From: Zobellia nedashkovskayae
Lineage (GTDB): Bacteria; Bacteroidota; Bacteroidia; Flavobacteriales; Flavobacteriaceae
Assembly (NCBI RefSeq): GCF_015330125.1
Contig: NZ_JADDXR010000002.1
Coordinates: forward strand, 1 to 64,000
Length of the DNA stretch: 64,000 nucleotides
Direction of reading: 5' to 3'
Of this stretch, positions 18,500-27,297 are shown piece after piece. Below the pieces are notes generated by a model that did no database searches, had not been told where the DNA came from, and worked only from the letters and a program-made list of their open reading frames with translations. The first letter of the stretch is position 1. Every line of letters begins with the position of its first letter. Made by a program: the position numbers and the translations under genes.

Positions 18500-19393
18500 T
18501 TATCTCTTGAAGGGTTTTTTAAACCTTCTCTTATTTTTCATTATTCCGTTGGCAAGAACCGTCATTAGGATGATGCCACCACCTACATAAAATAAGGGAT
18601 TCATTTTCTCTGAATCACCCAAGATAAAATATGCCAAAATTATCCCGTACACAGGCTCTAGATTGATTGTAAGCATTACTGTATAAGGACTGATATACTT
18701 TAATATTTTTACCGATGCAATAAAAGCATAAGCCGTACAGATGGATGCTAATATAAATAGATAAAATATATCATCTGATGACAAATGAAAAAACTCTGCG
18801 TTAAAGCTCCCCTGAAAAGCTAGAAAAATAGTTAATAGTACTACCCCGCTCAATAACTCGTAGAAAGAGATTACGGATGGCCTTTCTTTCTGAATAAGCT
18901 TACCGTTAATTAATGAAAAAAGTGCTGAAAGAAACGCGGAAACAAGGGCCAAAACAATACCATACAGATACTGCGTATCCACTTTAAAAATCAAATAAAG
19001 CCCCAACATAACTATAACTCCGAACAGAATTTCGTACCAAATCATTTTTCGCTTATACCAAAAGGGCTCTATAATTGCAGTAAAAAATGCCCCTGTAGAC
19101 ATGGTAGCTAATGCAATGGATACATTAGAAACTTTTATAGCCAAAAAGAAAGTGACCCAATGTAGCGCAATTACTATTCCCGCTCCTATTAAGGCCAGTA
19201 GCATTTTACGTGATACTTTTAAGGAATACCTTTTAGCAAACAGATAGAAGAATATAAGTATCGCAGCTATAAGCATACGATACCAGACCAGAGGCATTGC
19301 GTCTAGGGTTATTAACTTGCCTAAAACGGCTGTAAAGCCCCAAATGAAAACTATGAAATGTAAGTGCAGGTAGTTTTTTAGCTGTGCCCCCAT
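18500..19393 (-). CDS. EamA/DMT family transporter
   Basis: A 297-residue inner-membrane protein with ten predicted helices arranged as two EamA repeats (first about 8-140, second about 150-285; markers are FIVFIWGFTAVLGK and the second-repeat SFYELLSGVV). Such drug/metabolite transporters export small metabolites or amino acids; the substrate cannot be read from sequence. The C-terminus is a short basic cytoplasmic tail. It is the last gene after tgt and the Lpt-type permease, 25 bases from the latter. Confidence 0.88.
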   Translation of the reverse strand: MGAQLKNYLHLHFIVFIWGFTAVLGKLITLDAMPLVWYRMLIAAILIFFYLFAKRYSLKVSRKMLLALIGAGIVIALHWVTFFLAIKVSNVSIALATMSTGAFFTAIIEPFWYKRKMIWYEILFGVIVMLGLYLIFKVDTQYLYGIVLALVSAFLSALFSLINGKLIQKERPSVISFYELLSGVVLLTIFLAFQGSFNAEFFHLSSDDIFYLFILASICTAYAFIASVKILKYISPYTVMLTINLEPVYGIILAYFILGDSEKMNPLFYVGGGIILMTVLANGIMKNKRRFKKPFKR

Positions 19394-19418
19394 AAAAGCC
19401 TTTTTAGACGCCGTAGCG

Positions 19419-20501
19419 TTATCGTTTTGCCTTCTGTAATAAAACTACAGCAAGTATACCAAAAATAGTATTAGGAATAAGCACGGCCATGAGTGGAGAA
19501 AAACCAGATTGCTCCGCAAGTGTACCAAAAACTTTATCGAAGAAAACAAAGACAAAGGCCACTATAATACCAAAGGCAAGATTAATACCCATTCCTCCAC
19601 GCCTTTTTACAGAAGAAACGGCCACAGCTATGATAGTCAAGATAAAAGCGGTTATAGGTAATGCCCAACGTTTGTATTTCACCAATACATAAGCATTGAT
19701 ATTAGACGCTCCCTTTAGTCTTTGGTCTTTTATAAAACGGTTGAGCTCAAAGATATTTTTGGTTTCCGCTGCATAAGACACAGGAGTAAGATCTCCTATT
19801 TGAAAAGAAAAAACCGTATCAAGACGGCGTTTGGTTTCTACCAGAGCCGTATCATTGATTAATTGTCGTTTCTTATAGGTAGTTAAACGGTACATACTGT
19901 CCTTATCTACATACCTAATATTAGCTGCCGAAATCTTAAAATCCAGTTCATTTTTCTCATTAAACCTTTCAAAAGTAAAATTGTAACCAATCTGTCTTGC
20001 AGGGTCAAAACTACTTACGTAGATAAAATCGTTGGCATTTAGTTGCGTAAAAATGTTGTTGGTAACCCGGTCTTGTTTCCCCTTTTTAAGATATTTGTAC
20101 TTAAACTCATTAAAGCCCTTGCTAGCATTGGGAACAATGAACATCCCCATGAAAAACATAAGAACGGCAATGATAGATGCCCCTATAATATAAGGCCGTA
20201 AAAACCTAGAATAAGAAACCCCAGAACTTAGAATAGCAACAATCTCTGTATTACTGGCTAGTTTAGAAGTAAAAAAAATAACGGATAGAAAAAGAAAAAT
20301 AGGAAACAGCAGACTGCCTATGTAAATGGTAAAATTCCCAAAATAGACCAATATTTCATCTAAAGGGGCCTCATTGGCCTGCATTTTTCCTATTTGCTCG
20401 GCCAAATGCGCCATGATACCAATGGGAATAAATAGCAATATCATCACTGAAAAAGTGATTAGATATCTCTTTAATATGTATTTATCCAGTATTGTTAACA
20501 C
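19419..20501 (-). CDS. LptF/LptG family permease
   Basis: A 360-residue inner-membrane protein of the YjgP/YjgQ family: two N-terminal helices before the long periplasmic domain (about 105-265, jelly-roll type, SSFDPARQIGYNFTFERF) and a C-terminal helix bundle from residue 270. LptF/G with LptB and LptC extract lipopolysaccharide for transport to the outer membrane. Which of F or G this is cannot be settled here. The GTG start overlaps the tgt stop codon by one base (TAGTG), so translation is probably coupled. Confidence 0.88.
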   Translation of the reverse strand: MLTILDKYILKRYLITFSVMILLFIPIGIMAHLAEQIGKMQANEAPLDEILVYFGNFTIYIGSLLFPIFLFLSVIFFTSKLASNTEIVAILSSGVSYSRFLRPYIIGASIIAVLMFFMGMFIVPNASKGFNEFKYKYLKKGKQDRVTNNIFTQLNANDFIYVSSFDPARQIGYNFTFERFNEKNELDFKISAANIRYVDKDSMYRLTTYKKRQLINDTALVETKRRLDTVFSFQIGDLTPVSYAAETKNIFELNRFIKDQRLKGASNINAYVLVKYKRWALPITAFILTIIAVAVSSVKRRGGMGINLAFGIIVAFVFVFFDKVFGTLAEQSGFSPLMAVLIPNTIFGILAVVLLQKAKR

Positions 20502-21631
20502 TACAATCTTTTATCCATTTGCTTCACCATACGGTCTTTCCACTCTGTGAAATCTCCCGCTAAAATATGCTTTCGAGCTTCACGAGTCAACCAAAGATAA
20601 AATCCCAGGTTATGAATCGTAGCTATCTGCTTGCCCAAATATTCTTTAGCAATAAACAAATGACGCAAATACGCCTTTGAATATTCAAGGTCTACAAACG
20701 TAATGCCCATTTCATCTACAGGAGAAAAATCATCCTCCCACTTCTTATTTTTTATGTTGATGGTGCCATGAGCGGTAAATAACATTCCATTTCTGGCGTT
20801 CCGCGTAGGCATCACACAATCAAACATATCAATTCCCAAAGCAATGTTCTCAAGAATATTAATGGGAGTACCTACTCCCATTAAGTACCTTGGCTTGTCT
20901 TCTGGTAAAATTTCGCAAACCACTTCTGTCATTGCGTACATTTCTTCTGCAGGTTCACCAACAGATAGACCGCCAATGGCGTTACCTTCAGCACCTACTC
21001 CAGCAATATATTCTGCCGAACGTTTTCTTAAGTCAGTATAGGTAGAACCTTGTACTATAGGAAAAAACGTTTGTGAATAATCATATTCAAAAGGGGTCTT
21101 TTCCAAATGTGTAATGCAACGTTCTAACCATCTATGCGTCATGTGCATTGACCGTTCCGCATATCGATAATCGCATGGGTACGGTGTACATTCGTCAAAA
21201 GCCATAATGATATCAGCACCAATAACACGCTGAATTTCCATTACATTTTCTGGCGTAAAAAGATGCATAGAACCATCTATGTGCGATTTAAATTTTACAC
21301 CTTCTTCTTTAATTTTACGGTTTCCAGAAAGAGAGTATACTTGGTACCCTCCACTATCTGTTAGAATATTTCTATCCCACCCCATAAATTTATGTAGGCC
21401 ACCTGCCTTCTTTATAATTTCTGTTTTAGGCCTAAGAAAAAGATGATAGGTGTTCCCCAAAATAATATCTGGGTTTATATCCTCTTTTAATTCGCGCTGA
21501 TGCACACTTTTTACGGAACCAACGGTTCCAACAGGCATGAATATAGGGGTTTCTATAGCTCCATGATCGGTAACCATTGTTCCGGCACGGGCTTTACTCT
21601 TAGGGTCTGTGTGGTGTAAGTTAAATTTCAA
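20501..21631 (-). CDS. tgt: tRNA-guanine transglycosylase
   Basis: Exchanges G34 for the queuosine precursor preQ1 in GUN-anticodon tRNAs. Key elements are ETPIFMPVGTVGSVK, the substrate-binding LTDSGGYQVYSL, the nucleophile region IMAFDECTPYPCDY, and DNA-encoded DCVMPTRNARNG. The zinc site is degenerate relative to classical CxCxxC types: no such motif is evident in SKAYLRHLFIAKE. The frame is open to an ATG at 21667, but that N-terminus contains the promoter. TTG at 21631 gives MKFNLHHTDPKSKARAG and 376 residues, the usual length. First gene of tgt-permease-EamA. Confidence 0.93.
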   Translation of the reverse strand: MKFNLHHTDPKSKARAGTMVTDHGAIETPIFMPVGTVGSVKSVHQRELKEDINPDIILGNTYHLFLRPKTEIIKKAGGLHKFMGWDRNILTDSGGYQVYSLSGNRKIKEEGVKFKSHIDGSMHLFTPENVMEIQRVIGADIIMAFDECTPYPCDYRYAERSMHMTHRWLERCITHLEKTPFEYDYSQTFFPIVQGSTYTDLRKRSAEYIAGVGAEGNAIGGLSVGEPAEEMYAMTEVVCEILPEDKPRYLMGVGTPINILENIALGIDMFDCVMPTRNARNGMLFTAHGTINIKNKKWEDDFSPVDEMGITFVDLEYSKAYLRHLFIAKEYLGKQIATIHNLGFYLWLTREARKHILAGDFTEWKDRMVKQMDKRL

Positions 21632-21648
21632 AATATTATTTATGGGCG

Positions 21649-21656
21649 CAAAGATA
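21649..21656 (-). promoter_or_regulatory. tgt promoter -7 element
   Basis: TATCTTTG on the minus strand, a perfect TAnnTTTG, 17 bases before the TTG start at 21631. Its position inside the longer reading frame shows that the ATG at 21667 is not the start. Confidence 0.6.
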
Positions 21657-21861
21657 AACAACTGCATAGCATAAAAGCCTTAACGAAAAAATAAAGTTTG
21701 CCGCTCGTTTTTGCTTGAACTTGCCAAAATACTTTTGAGTGGCAAACACTTCTAACTTTGCTATTTTTTTTAATAAATAAACCACTAATGCTCAAAACAT
21801 TGCAATCTGTTGCTTTTATCACTCTTTTTTTAATTTCAGGGCAAAAATAAACAAGGTGCAA

Positions 21862-21893
21862 TTTGTATTCCCAAAAGATTGCGATTACATTTG
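21862..21893 (+). promoter_or_regulatory. Transketolase operon promoter
   Basis: TTTG at 21862-21865, a 20-base gap, then TACATTTG at 21886-21893: a full match to the Bacteroidota consensus. The start site near 21900 gives a leader of about 20 bases to ATG 21921. Confidence 0.75.
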
Positions 21894-21920
21894 AAAACTA
21901 CTAAAAACGAACATTTACAA

Positions 21921-22766
21921 ATGGCAAAATTAGACGAACTACAAGATATCGTAGTACAGACCCGAAGGGACATTCTACGTATGGTACATAAAGTAAATTC
22001 AGGCCACCCAGGAGGTTCTTTGGGTTGTACTGAATTTTTGGTCGCGCTTTATAATGAAGCAATGGATCTAAAAGAAGGTTTTGATATGGACGGTATAGGC
22101 GAAGACCTTTTCTTCCTTTCAAACGGTCACATATCACCTGTATTTTACAGTGTTTTAGCCAGAAAAGGCTATTTTCCAGTAGAAGAATTAAACACTTTCC
22201 GTTTATTGAATTCTCGCCTACAAGGGCACCCAACTACACATGAAGGCCTACCTGGTATTCGTGTAGCTTCTGGTTCATTGGGCCAAGGAATGTCTGTAGC
22301 AATAGGTGCTGCATTAGGCAAAAAATTGAACGGAGATGACAAATTAGTATACAGTCTTCACGGCGATGGCGAACTTCAAGAAGGCCAAAACTGGGAAGCT
22401 ATTATGTATGCTGCCGGTAATAAAGTAGATAACCTAATTTCTACTATTGACAGAAACGGGCAACAAATTGACGGTCCTACTGAAGAAATACTTCCGTTAG
22501 GAAACCTAAAAGAAAAATTCGAAGTTTTTGGATGGGATGTTTTAGAAGTTGCAGAAGGAAATAATCTTGAAGCAATAATCAACGCACTTAAAGAAGCCAA
22601 AAGCAGAACAGGTAAAGGAAAACCTGTATGTATCATTTTAGATACAATGATGGGTAACGGTGTAGATTTTATGATGCATACACACGCATGGCACGGTAAA
22701 GCGCCTAGCGATGAGCAACTGGAAAATGCTTTAGGGCAGAATCCTGAAACTTTAGGTGATTATTAA
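21921..22766 (+). CDS. Transketolase, N-terminal (TPP-binding) subunit
   Basis: A 281-residue half-transketolase carrying the thiamine-pyrophosphate pyrimidine/diphosphate site: VNSGHPGGSLGCTEFLVALY, GSLGQGMSVAIGAALG and the GDGELQEGQNWEA metal-binding motif. Together with the next gene it forms the two-chain enzyme of the pentose-phosphate pathway and glycolysis. ATG 21921 is chosen because an upstream in-frame TTG (21879) lies within the promoter. First of two genes, 63 bases from the second. Confidence 0.94.
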   Translation: MAKLDELQDIVVQTRRDILRMVHKVNSGHPGGSLGCTEFLVALYNEAMDLKEGFDMDGIGEDLFFLSNGHISPVFYSVLARKGYFPVEELNTFRLLNSRLQGHPTTHEGLPGIRVASGSLGQGMSVAIGAALGKKLNGDDKLVYSLHGDGELQEGQNWEAIMYAAGNKVDNLISTIDRNGQQIDGPTEEILPLGNLKEKFEVFGWDVLEVAEGNNLEAIINALKEAKSRTGKGKPVCIILDTMMGNGVDFMMHTHAWHGKAPSDEQLENALGQNPETLGDY

Positions 22767-22829
22767 AATTCCGCAACTATCTTAAAATTTTAGATTTCCG
22801 CTTGACGGAAACGACAAAAACGAAACAAA

Positions 22830-23783
22830 ATGACAAAATATATAGATCAAGGAAAAAATGATACTAGAAGTGGCTACGGAGAAGCCATGACAGAGTTGGG
22901 AAGAACCAACCCTAATGTCGTAGCCCTTTGTGCTGATTTAATTGGATCATTAAAAATTCAACCTTTTATTGATGAGAATCCAGAGCGATTCTTTCAAATA
23001 GGTATTGCCGAGGCCAATATGATGGGTATTGCTGCCGGTCTTACTATTGGAGGTAAAATTCCTTTTGCAAGTACCTTTGCAAACTTTGCTACAGGTAGAG
23101 TTTATGACCAAATTCGCCAATCTATTGCTTACTCTGGTAAAAATGTTAAGATATGTGCATCTCACGCAGGCGTAACCCTTGGTGAAGATGGAGCTACACA
23201 CCAGATTTTAGAAGACATAGGTATGATGAAAATGCTTCCTGGCATGACTGTTATAAACCCTTGTGATTTTAACCAGACTAAAGCCGCTACATTGGCAATA
23301 GCTGAACATGAAGGCCCTGTTTACTTACGTTTTGGGAGACCAAAAGTAGCTAACTTCACCCCTGTTGATCAAAAGTTTGAAATTGGCAAAGCCCTTATGC
23401 TTAGTGAAGGTACAGATGTTACTATCATTGCTACAGGACATTTGGTTTGGGAGGCTTTAATAGCTGCCGAAAGATTAGAGGAACAAGGTATCTCTGCAGA
23501 GGTAATCAACTTTCACACCATCAAACCTTTTGATGAGGAAGCGTTATTAAAATCTGTTGAAAAAACAGGTTGTGTTGTATCTGCTGAAGAACATAATTTC
23601 TTAGGAGGACTTGGCGAAAGTGTTGCTAGAACCCTTACCGTTCATAATCCCGTACCACAAGAGTTTGTTGCAACGCAAGATACTTTTGGTGAAAGCGGAA
23701 CTCCAGAACAACTTATGGAGAAATACGGACTAAACAATAAAGCTATTGAAAAGGCCGTTTTAAAGGTATTGAAAAGGAAATAA
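22830..23783 (+). CDS. Transketolase, C-terminal subunit
   Basis: A 317-residue partner subunit with the pyrimidine-binding domain (about 10-170; RSGYGEAMTELGRTNPNVVA, the catalytic-Glu region IGIAEANMMGIAAGL, CASHAGVTLGEDGATHQ) and the C-terminal transketolase domain (about 185-310; VTIIATGHLVWEAL, SAEEHNFLGGLG). A split transketolase is usual in Bacteroidota. Both chains are needed for activity. It follows the N-terminal subunit in one operon. Confidence 0.94.
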   Translation: MTKYIDQGKNDTRSGYGEAMTELGRTNPNVVALCADLIGSLKIQPFIDENPERFFQIGIAEANMMGIAAGLTIGGKIPFASTFANFATGRVYDQIRQSIAYSGKNVKICASHAGVTLGEDGATHQILEDIGMMKMLPGMTVINPCDFNQTKAATLAIAEHEGPVYLRFGRPKVANFTPVDQKFEIGKALMLSEGTDVTIIATGHLVWEALIAAERLEEQGISAEVINFHTIKPFDEEALLKSVEKTGCVVSAEEHNFLGGLGESVARTLTVHNPVPQEFVATQDTFGESGTPEQLMEKYGLNNKAIEKAVLKVLKRK

Positions 23784-23831
23784 CAATGGTATCGTTTTTG
23801 ATACTGTTGTGGTATTAAAAAACGAGAACAT

Positions 23832-24425
23832 ATGAGAAAAACACTCCTTACAGCAGTTTTTGCTTTAGTAAGCATTGCTGCATTTTCGCAGAAAGATTTG
23901 GTAGAAATTGGTGTAAAAGCTGGTTTAAACTACAGCGCTAATGGCGACTATTTTGAATCCATAGGCGATGCCGCTAAAGATCCTGACCGAAAAATGGGCT
24001 ACCATGTAGGCCTCTTCGGGAAGATTGGCTTAAACCGTATTTACTTTAGACCTGAATTGGTGTATACCAAAACTAAGTCTGATTATAGCGGTGATGATTT
24101 TGACATCAGCAAATTGGATATGCCTTTATTAGTAGGCGTTAAAGTAATTGGTCCGTTACGAGTTTTTGCGGGTCCTTCGTTTCAATATATTCTTGATACT
24201 GAGTTTGACGGTATCTCTATAGATGATGTTGAAAACAACTTTAGTGTAGGTGCCAATATAGGTGCTGGAGTAGATCTAGGTAAACTAGGTATTGATATTA
24301 GATACGAAAGAGGCTTTAACAGTAACGAAGCTAGCTTTATTAATACTAATATTACTGAGTTGGGTCCAAGTCGCGTAGATACGAGACCAGACCAACTAAT
24401 CGTAAGTTTGTCTTTGACGTTATAA
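23832..24425 (+). CDS. Outer-membrane beta-barrel protein (porin family)
   Basis: A 197-residue protein with a signal peptide (VSIAAFSQ cleavage region) and an eight-stranded OmpX/OMP_b-brl type barrel: alternating hydrophobic strands such as VEIGVKAGLNYSANGDYF and LGIDIRYERGF, ending in a beta strand (LIVSLSLTL). Such small barrels are common in flavobacteria and their roles are mostly unknown. It lies 48 bases after the transketolase genes and may read from them; a strong terminator follows. Confidence 0.85.
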   Translation: MRKTLLTAVFALVSIAAFSQKDLVEIGVKAGLNYSANGDYFESIGDAAKDPDRKMGYHVGLFGKIGLNRIYFRPELVYTKTKSDYSGDDFDISKLDMPLLVGVKVIGPLRVFAGPSFQYILDTEFDGISIDDVENNFSVGANIGAGVDLGKLGIDIRYERGFNSNEASFINTNITELGPSRVDTRPDQLIVSLSLTL

Positions 24426-24439
24426 AGAAATAGTATTAT

Positions 24440-24480
24440 AAAAAGAAAGCCCGAAACATATGTTTCGGGCTTTCTTTTTA
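24440..24480. terminator. Bidirectional terminator after the beta-barrel gene
   Basis: A long perfect palindrome: AAAAGAAAGCCCGAAACA paired with its complement TGTTTCGGGCTTTCTTTT. A-run and T-run flank both sides, so it serves the plus-strand barrel gene and the convergent FKBP gene. Confidence 0.9.
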
Positions 24481-24499
24481 TATGGAAAAATCATTTCAC

Positions 24500-25351
24500 T
24501 TAGTCATCACTAGCATCCAAATAATCTGGAAGACCATCTTCATCTGCGTCGTCATTAAACAAATAACCATCACCATTGGTGTCTTCTTCTATTGATGGAA
24601 TACCATCTCCATCATGATCCGTCTGATTAACAGCATACATATCCATTTTAAATATAAGTGGACTGTAAGCAGGTATGGATGTTCTTTCGATGTTATAATA
24701 TCCTAATCCAGATGGAAAAATAAACATACCAACACCATAACCATCAACCGAGTACGTTCCATCATCATTAATAACTGCTGGCGCCCCTCCTTTTAACAGG
24801 GAAGCTCCTTCTGAAAAACCCCTTGCAGCTGTACCTGTAAACGTTGAAGTAGATGGAGCTTGTAAAATGGCCAAATCAAACCAAATAGGATTATCCTCAT
24901 TACTATCATCAAAAACAGTTCCATCAATAAGATTTCCTGAATATCGAACAAAAGCAGAATCCGCAACGGTTAAGGTTTCACCTACACCAGGTCTGGCATT
25001 TAGGAAGTACATGGTATGCGTAACCGTTTCTTCTTCACCTGAAATCAAAAAATGGCTTGAAGGTACATCTACTTGGACTGGAACAGCATCTACCAAAAGC
25101 GTCCTTTTATCAGCATCCCCTTCTCCTATTTCCATCACCTCAATTTTGTAATCAAAATCTTCCGACGGATTTTCAAACTCTTCGTAATTGTAATAATGTG
25201 TTTTAAGATACTCTTGAATCTCCGCTTCATCTTCCGCCAATATACCACTTAAAGGTTGTGGCGGCTCAATAGTAGTACCCCCATCATCATTATTACAAGA
25301 CCCTAATACAACTACTAACGCCAATAAGGCAACTATTCGATTCAATTTCAT
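24500..25351 (-). CDS. FKBP-type peptidyl-prolyl isomerase lipoprotein with acidic calcium-type tail
   Basis: A 283-residue lipoprotein: lipobox VLGSC, mature start CNNDDGG (acidic, surface-export type). A FKBP-like domain (about 110-245) is recognised from ADSAFVRYSGNLIDGTVFDD and the late GVGMFIFPSGLGYY, the family's usual VIPPGLGYG-like site. The C-terminal 40 residues are Asp-rich (DHDGDGIPSIEEDTNGDGY, then DADEDGLPDYLD), matching thrombospondin type 3-like calcium motifs. The frame is open to TTG 25381, but that overlaps a -7-like TATCTTG, so ATG 25351 is used. It probably assists folding of exported proteins. Confidence 0.82.
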   Translation of the reverse strand: MKLNRIVALLALVVVLGSCNNDDGGTTIEPPQPLSGILAEDEAEIQEYLKTHYYNYEEFENPSEDFDYKIEVMEIGEGDADKRTLLVDAVPVQVDVPSSHFLISGEEETVTHTMYFLNARPGVGETLTVADSAFVRYSGNLIDGTVFDDSNEDNPIWFDLAILQAPSTSTFTGTAARGFSEGASLLKGGAPAVINDDGTYSVDGYGVGMFIFPSGLGYYNIERTSIPAYSPLIFKMDMYAVNQTDHDGDGIPSIEEDTNGDGYLFNDDADEDGLPDYLDASDD

Positions 25352-25389
25352 CAATTCATTTTTACAGCCGGCAAGATACAATTTTCCCT

Positions 25390-25397
25390 TATTTTTG
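25390..25397 (+). promoter_or_regulatory. hslR-like gene -7 element
   Basis: TATTTTTG matches TAnnTTTG, 32 bases before the ATG at 25429. A -33 box is not clear. Confidence 0.4.
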
Positions 25398-25428
25398 TAG
25401 AGAGCCTTAACAAAGATTTTTAATAGTT

Positions 25429-25830
25429 ATGCGAATTGATAAGTACTTGTGGAGTACCCGCTACTTTAAGACCCGAAACATTGCTTCTACGGCCTGTAAA
25501 AAAGGTCAGGTTAGAATTAATGAACAAGTAGCCAAACCGTCCAGAGAAGTGTATCCAATGGATAAAATTATCGTAAGAAAGGATCAGATAAATCTTGAGC
25601 TTACGGTTTTAGACATTCCAAAAAGCAGAGTGGGCGCCAAATTGGTCCCTATTTATAGAACGGATACCACTCCAAAAGAAGCTTTTGAACATAATGAGCT
25701 TCTTAAACAAGCTAAGCAACACTACCGAAAACAAGGAACAGGTAGACCTACCAAAAAAGACCGCCGTGACATTGAAGACTATTTAGATGATCCAGATTCA
25801 GCGTCAGACGATTTGAAGAGCATAGAATAA
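25429..25830 (+). CDS. S4-domain RNA-binding protein (Hsp15/HslR family)
   Basis: A 133-residue protein whose first 60 residues form an S4 domain (RIDKYLWSTRYFKTRNIAST, then GQVRINEQVAKPSREVY). The remainder is basic and then acidic (DDPDSASDDL). Hsp15 binds 50S subunits that still carry nascent tRNA and helps recycle stalled large subunits. The family call is firm; the exact role in flavobacteria is inferred. The next gene has its own -7 element. Confidence 0.88.
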   Translation: MRIDKYLWSTRYFKTRNIASTACKKGQVRINEQVAKPSREVYPMDKIIVRKDQINLELTVLDIPKSRVGAKLVPIYRTDTTPKEAFEHNELLKQAKQHYRKQGTGRPTKKDRRDIEDYLDDPDSASDDLKSIE

Positions 25831-25857
25831 AAAAGAGCAAATTTATACTTGGTTGGC

Positions 25858-25865
25858 TATCTTTG
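25858..25865 (+). promoter_or_regulatory. Phosphoribosyltransferase gene -7 element
   Basis: TATCTTTG is a perfect TAnnTTTG match 18 bases before the ATG at 25884. No good -33 element at the expected distance. Confidence 0.5.
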
Positions 25866-25883
25866 AAATGAAAATACCCGTTT

Positions 25884-26381
25884 ATGGAAAATAAAATACT
25901 TACGCACCAGCAAATTCAACATAAAATAGAACGTATTGCCTACCAGATATACGAAGCCAATGTTGAAGAAAAGGAAATCATAATTGCAGGTATTGATGGC
26001 GGAGGACTTAATTTTGCGAAAAAACTACAACGTGTTCTTAAGAAAGTAACCGATGCCGAGATTACCCTTTGTAAGGTTTTAATGGATAAAAAGAACCCTT
26101 TAAAAAGTGGTGTAAAGACTTCTATTCCAGAATCGGAATACATGAATAAATCTATTGTTTTGGTAGATGATGTTCTAAACTCAGGTACTACGCTAATCTA
26201 TGGCGTACACCATTTCTTGAAAACACCGCTCAAACAACTTAAGACTGCCGTTCTAGTTAATAGAAACCATAAAAAATATCCTGTTAAAGCAGACTATAAA
26301 GGCATTTCATTATCTACTTCATTGCAAGAGCATGTTCATGTACAGTTTCAGGCTAAAAATGATATGGTCTATTTAGACTAG
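25884..26381 (+). CDS. Type I phosphoribosyltransferase (PyrR-like)
   Basis: A 165-residue PRTase-fold protein with the PRPP-binding motif IVLVDDVLNSGTTL (about residues 90-103) and an upstream IIIAGIDGGGLNFAKKL segment. The closest general resemblance is to PyrR/uracil-type phosphoribosyltransferases, which salvage a base or act as RNA-binding regulators. The substrate base cannot be told. It is convergent with aroK, whose end it overlaps by 9 bases. Confidence 0.8.
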   Translation: MENKILTHQQIQHKIERIAYQIYEANVEEKEIIIAGIDGGGLNFAKKLQRVLKKVTDAEITLCKVLMDKKNPLKSGVKTSIPESEYMNKSIVLVDDVLNSGTTLIYGVHHFLKTPLKQLKTAVLVNRNHKKYPVKADYKGISLSTSLQEHVHVQFQAKNDMVYLD

Positions 26382-26888
26382 TACCATTTCCATTTCAGCT
26401 ACAATTTCTTGCGGTTGTTTAGCATCACAGCTAATAACTTTTTTTGCTTGATTATAATAATAACTACGTTCAAAAAGATGCTTACCAATAAACTCAGGCA
26501 GTTCTTCTTCGGCTATATTCATTACCAAGGGACGCTCATCTTTCTCTTTTAAAAGACGTTTAGTTAATTCAGGTATGGAAACTTTTAGATAGAAAGCATT
26601 TTCCGTATGATCTAGAATTGCTTGTATATTATTTCCGTAACATGGCGTGCCACCACCAGTAGACAATACAAAATCATCTTTTTGAGCAAGTACCTCGTTA
26701 AGGTATTCATATTCCTTCTTTCTAAAATAAAGCTCGCCTTTATTTTTAAAGATATCAGAAACAGACATGCTTTCTGCCTCCTCTATATAATTATCAAGAT
26801 CTATAAATTCCAAACCTTTTTTATGGGATAATAATTTACCAATTGTACTCTTACCACTACCCATATAACCTAACAATACTATTTTCAC
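26373..26888 (-). CDS. aroK: Shikimate kinase
   Basis: A 171-residue P-loop kinase that phosphorylates shikimate in the chorismate pathway. Walker A is GYMGSGKSTIGK, the shikimate-binding Asp-Arg region is FIDLDNYIEE with FRKKEYEYL, and the GGG loop is STGGGTPCYGN; the lid has KDERPLV. The frame is open to a TTG at 26933, but GTG 26888 gives the normal start MKIVLLGYMGSGKST and the family length, so it is preferred. Its 3' end overlaps the convergent phosphoribosyltransferase gene. Confidence 0.92.
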   Translation of the reverse strand: MKIVLLGYMGSGKSTIGKLLSHKKGLEFIDLDNYIEEAESMSVSDIFKNKGELYFRKKEYEYLNEVLAQKDDFVLSTGGGTPCYGNNIQAILDHTENAFYLKVSIPELTKRLLKEKDERPLVMNIAEEELPEFIGKHLFERSYYYNQAKKVISCDAKQPQEIVAEMEMVLV

Positions 26889-26961
26889 AATCTTATTTTG
26901 ATGTAAAAGTGGCTTATTTTCAGGGGTTTTCAAAAAAAAAGAAATTTATCTTAAAAAGCGC

Positions 26962-26991
26962 TTGGAAAATAAAGTAATCGACTTATATTTG
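26962..26991 (+). promoter_or_regulatory. tRNA-Lys promoter
   Basis: TTG at 26962-26964, a 19-base gap, then TATATTTG at 26984-26991, matching the Bacteroidota -33/-7 consensus. The first tRNA begins 37 bases downstream. Confidence 0.7.
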
Positions 26992-27027
26992 CACCCGCAT
27001 TGAGGGAAACAATCCTGATTTGTTATT

Positions 27028-27100
27028 GACCTGGTAGCTCAGTTGGTAGAGCATCTCCCTTTTAAGGAGAGGGTCCTGGGTTCGAGCCCCAGCCAGGTCA
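27028..27100 (+). tRNA. tRNA-Lys (anticodon TTT), CCA encoded
   Basis: Complete 73-base cloverleaf. The acceptor arm is GACCTGG/CCAGGTC, the D-arm GCTC/GAGC, and the anticodon loop CTTTTAA with TTT at its centre. The T-arm is CTGGG-TTCGAGC-CCCAG and the discriminator base is A. The next three bases are CCA, so the 3' end is encoded. Confidence 0.97.
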
Positions 27101-27114
27101 CCAATTAAATAACA

Positions 27115-27143
27115 GCCTCTTCAGCAAAAAAAGAGGCTTTTTT
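27115..27143 (+). terminator. Terminator between the two tRNA-Lys genes
   Basis: Seven-bp stem GCCTCTT / AAGAGGC with a 9-base loop, followed by TTTTTT. It suggests the two tRNA genes are largely separate transcripts. Confidence 0.7.
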
Positions 27144-27198
27144 ATTTATTTATGTGAGCTGTTTTTTTTAATTGAACAGTATTAGTTTTTGACATTAT

Positions 27199-27271
27199 GA
27201 CCTGGTAGCTCAGTTGGTAGAGCATCTCCCTTTTAAGGAGAGGGTCCTGGGTTCGAGCCCCAGCCAGGTCA
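27199..27271 (+). tRNA. tRNA-Lys (anticodon TTT), second copy without encoded CCA
   Basis: All 73 bases are identical to the copy at 27028-27100, 98 bases away, with anticodon TTT. The bases after the discriminator A are CTT, so CCA must be added by the nucleotidyltransferase. A near -7 element (TAGTTTTTG, one base too long) lies just upstream at 27183-27191. Confidence 0.97.
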
Positions 27272-27297
27272 CTTTAAGATCTTCATAATTCAAACAG

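Noticed and set aside
27028..27271. Tandem tRNA-Lys genes as a possible att site of an integrated element
   Set aside because: Both copies are complete, and no integrase, transposase or phage gene lies nearby.
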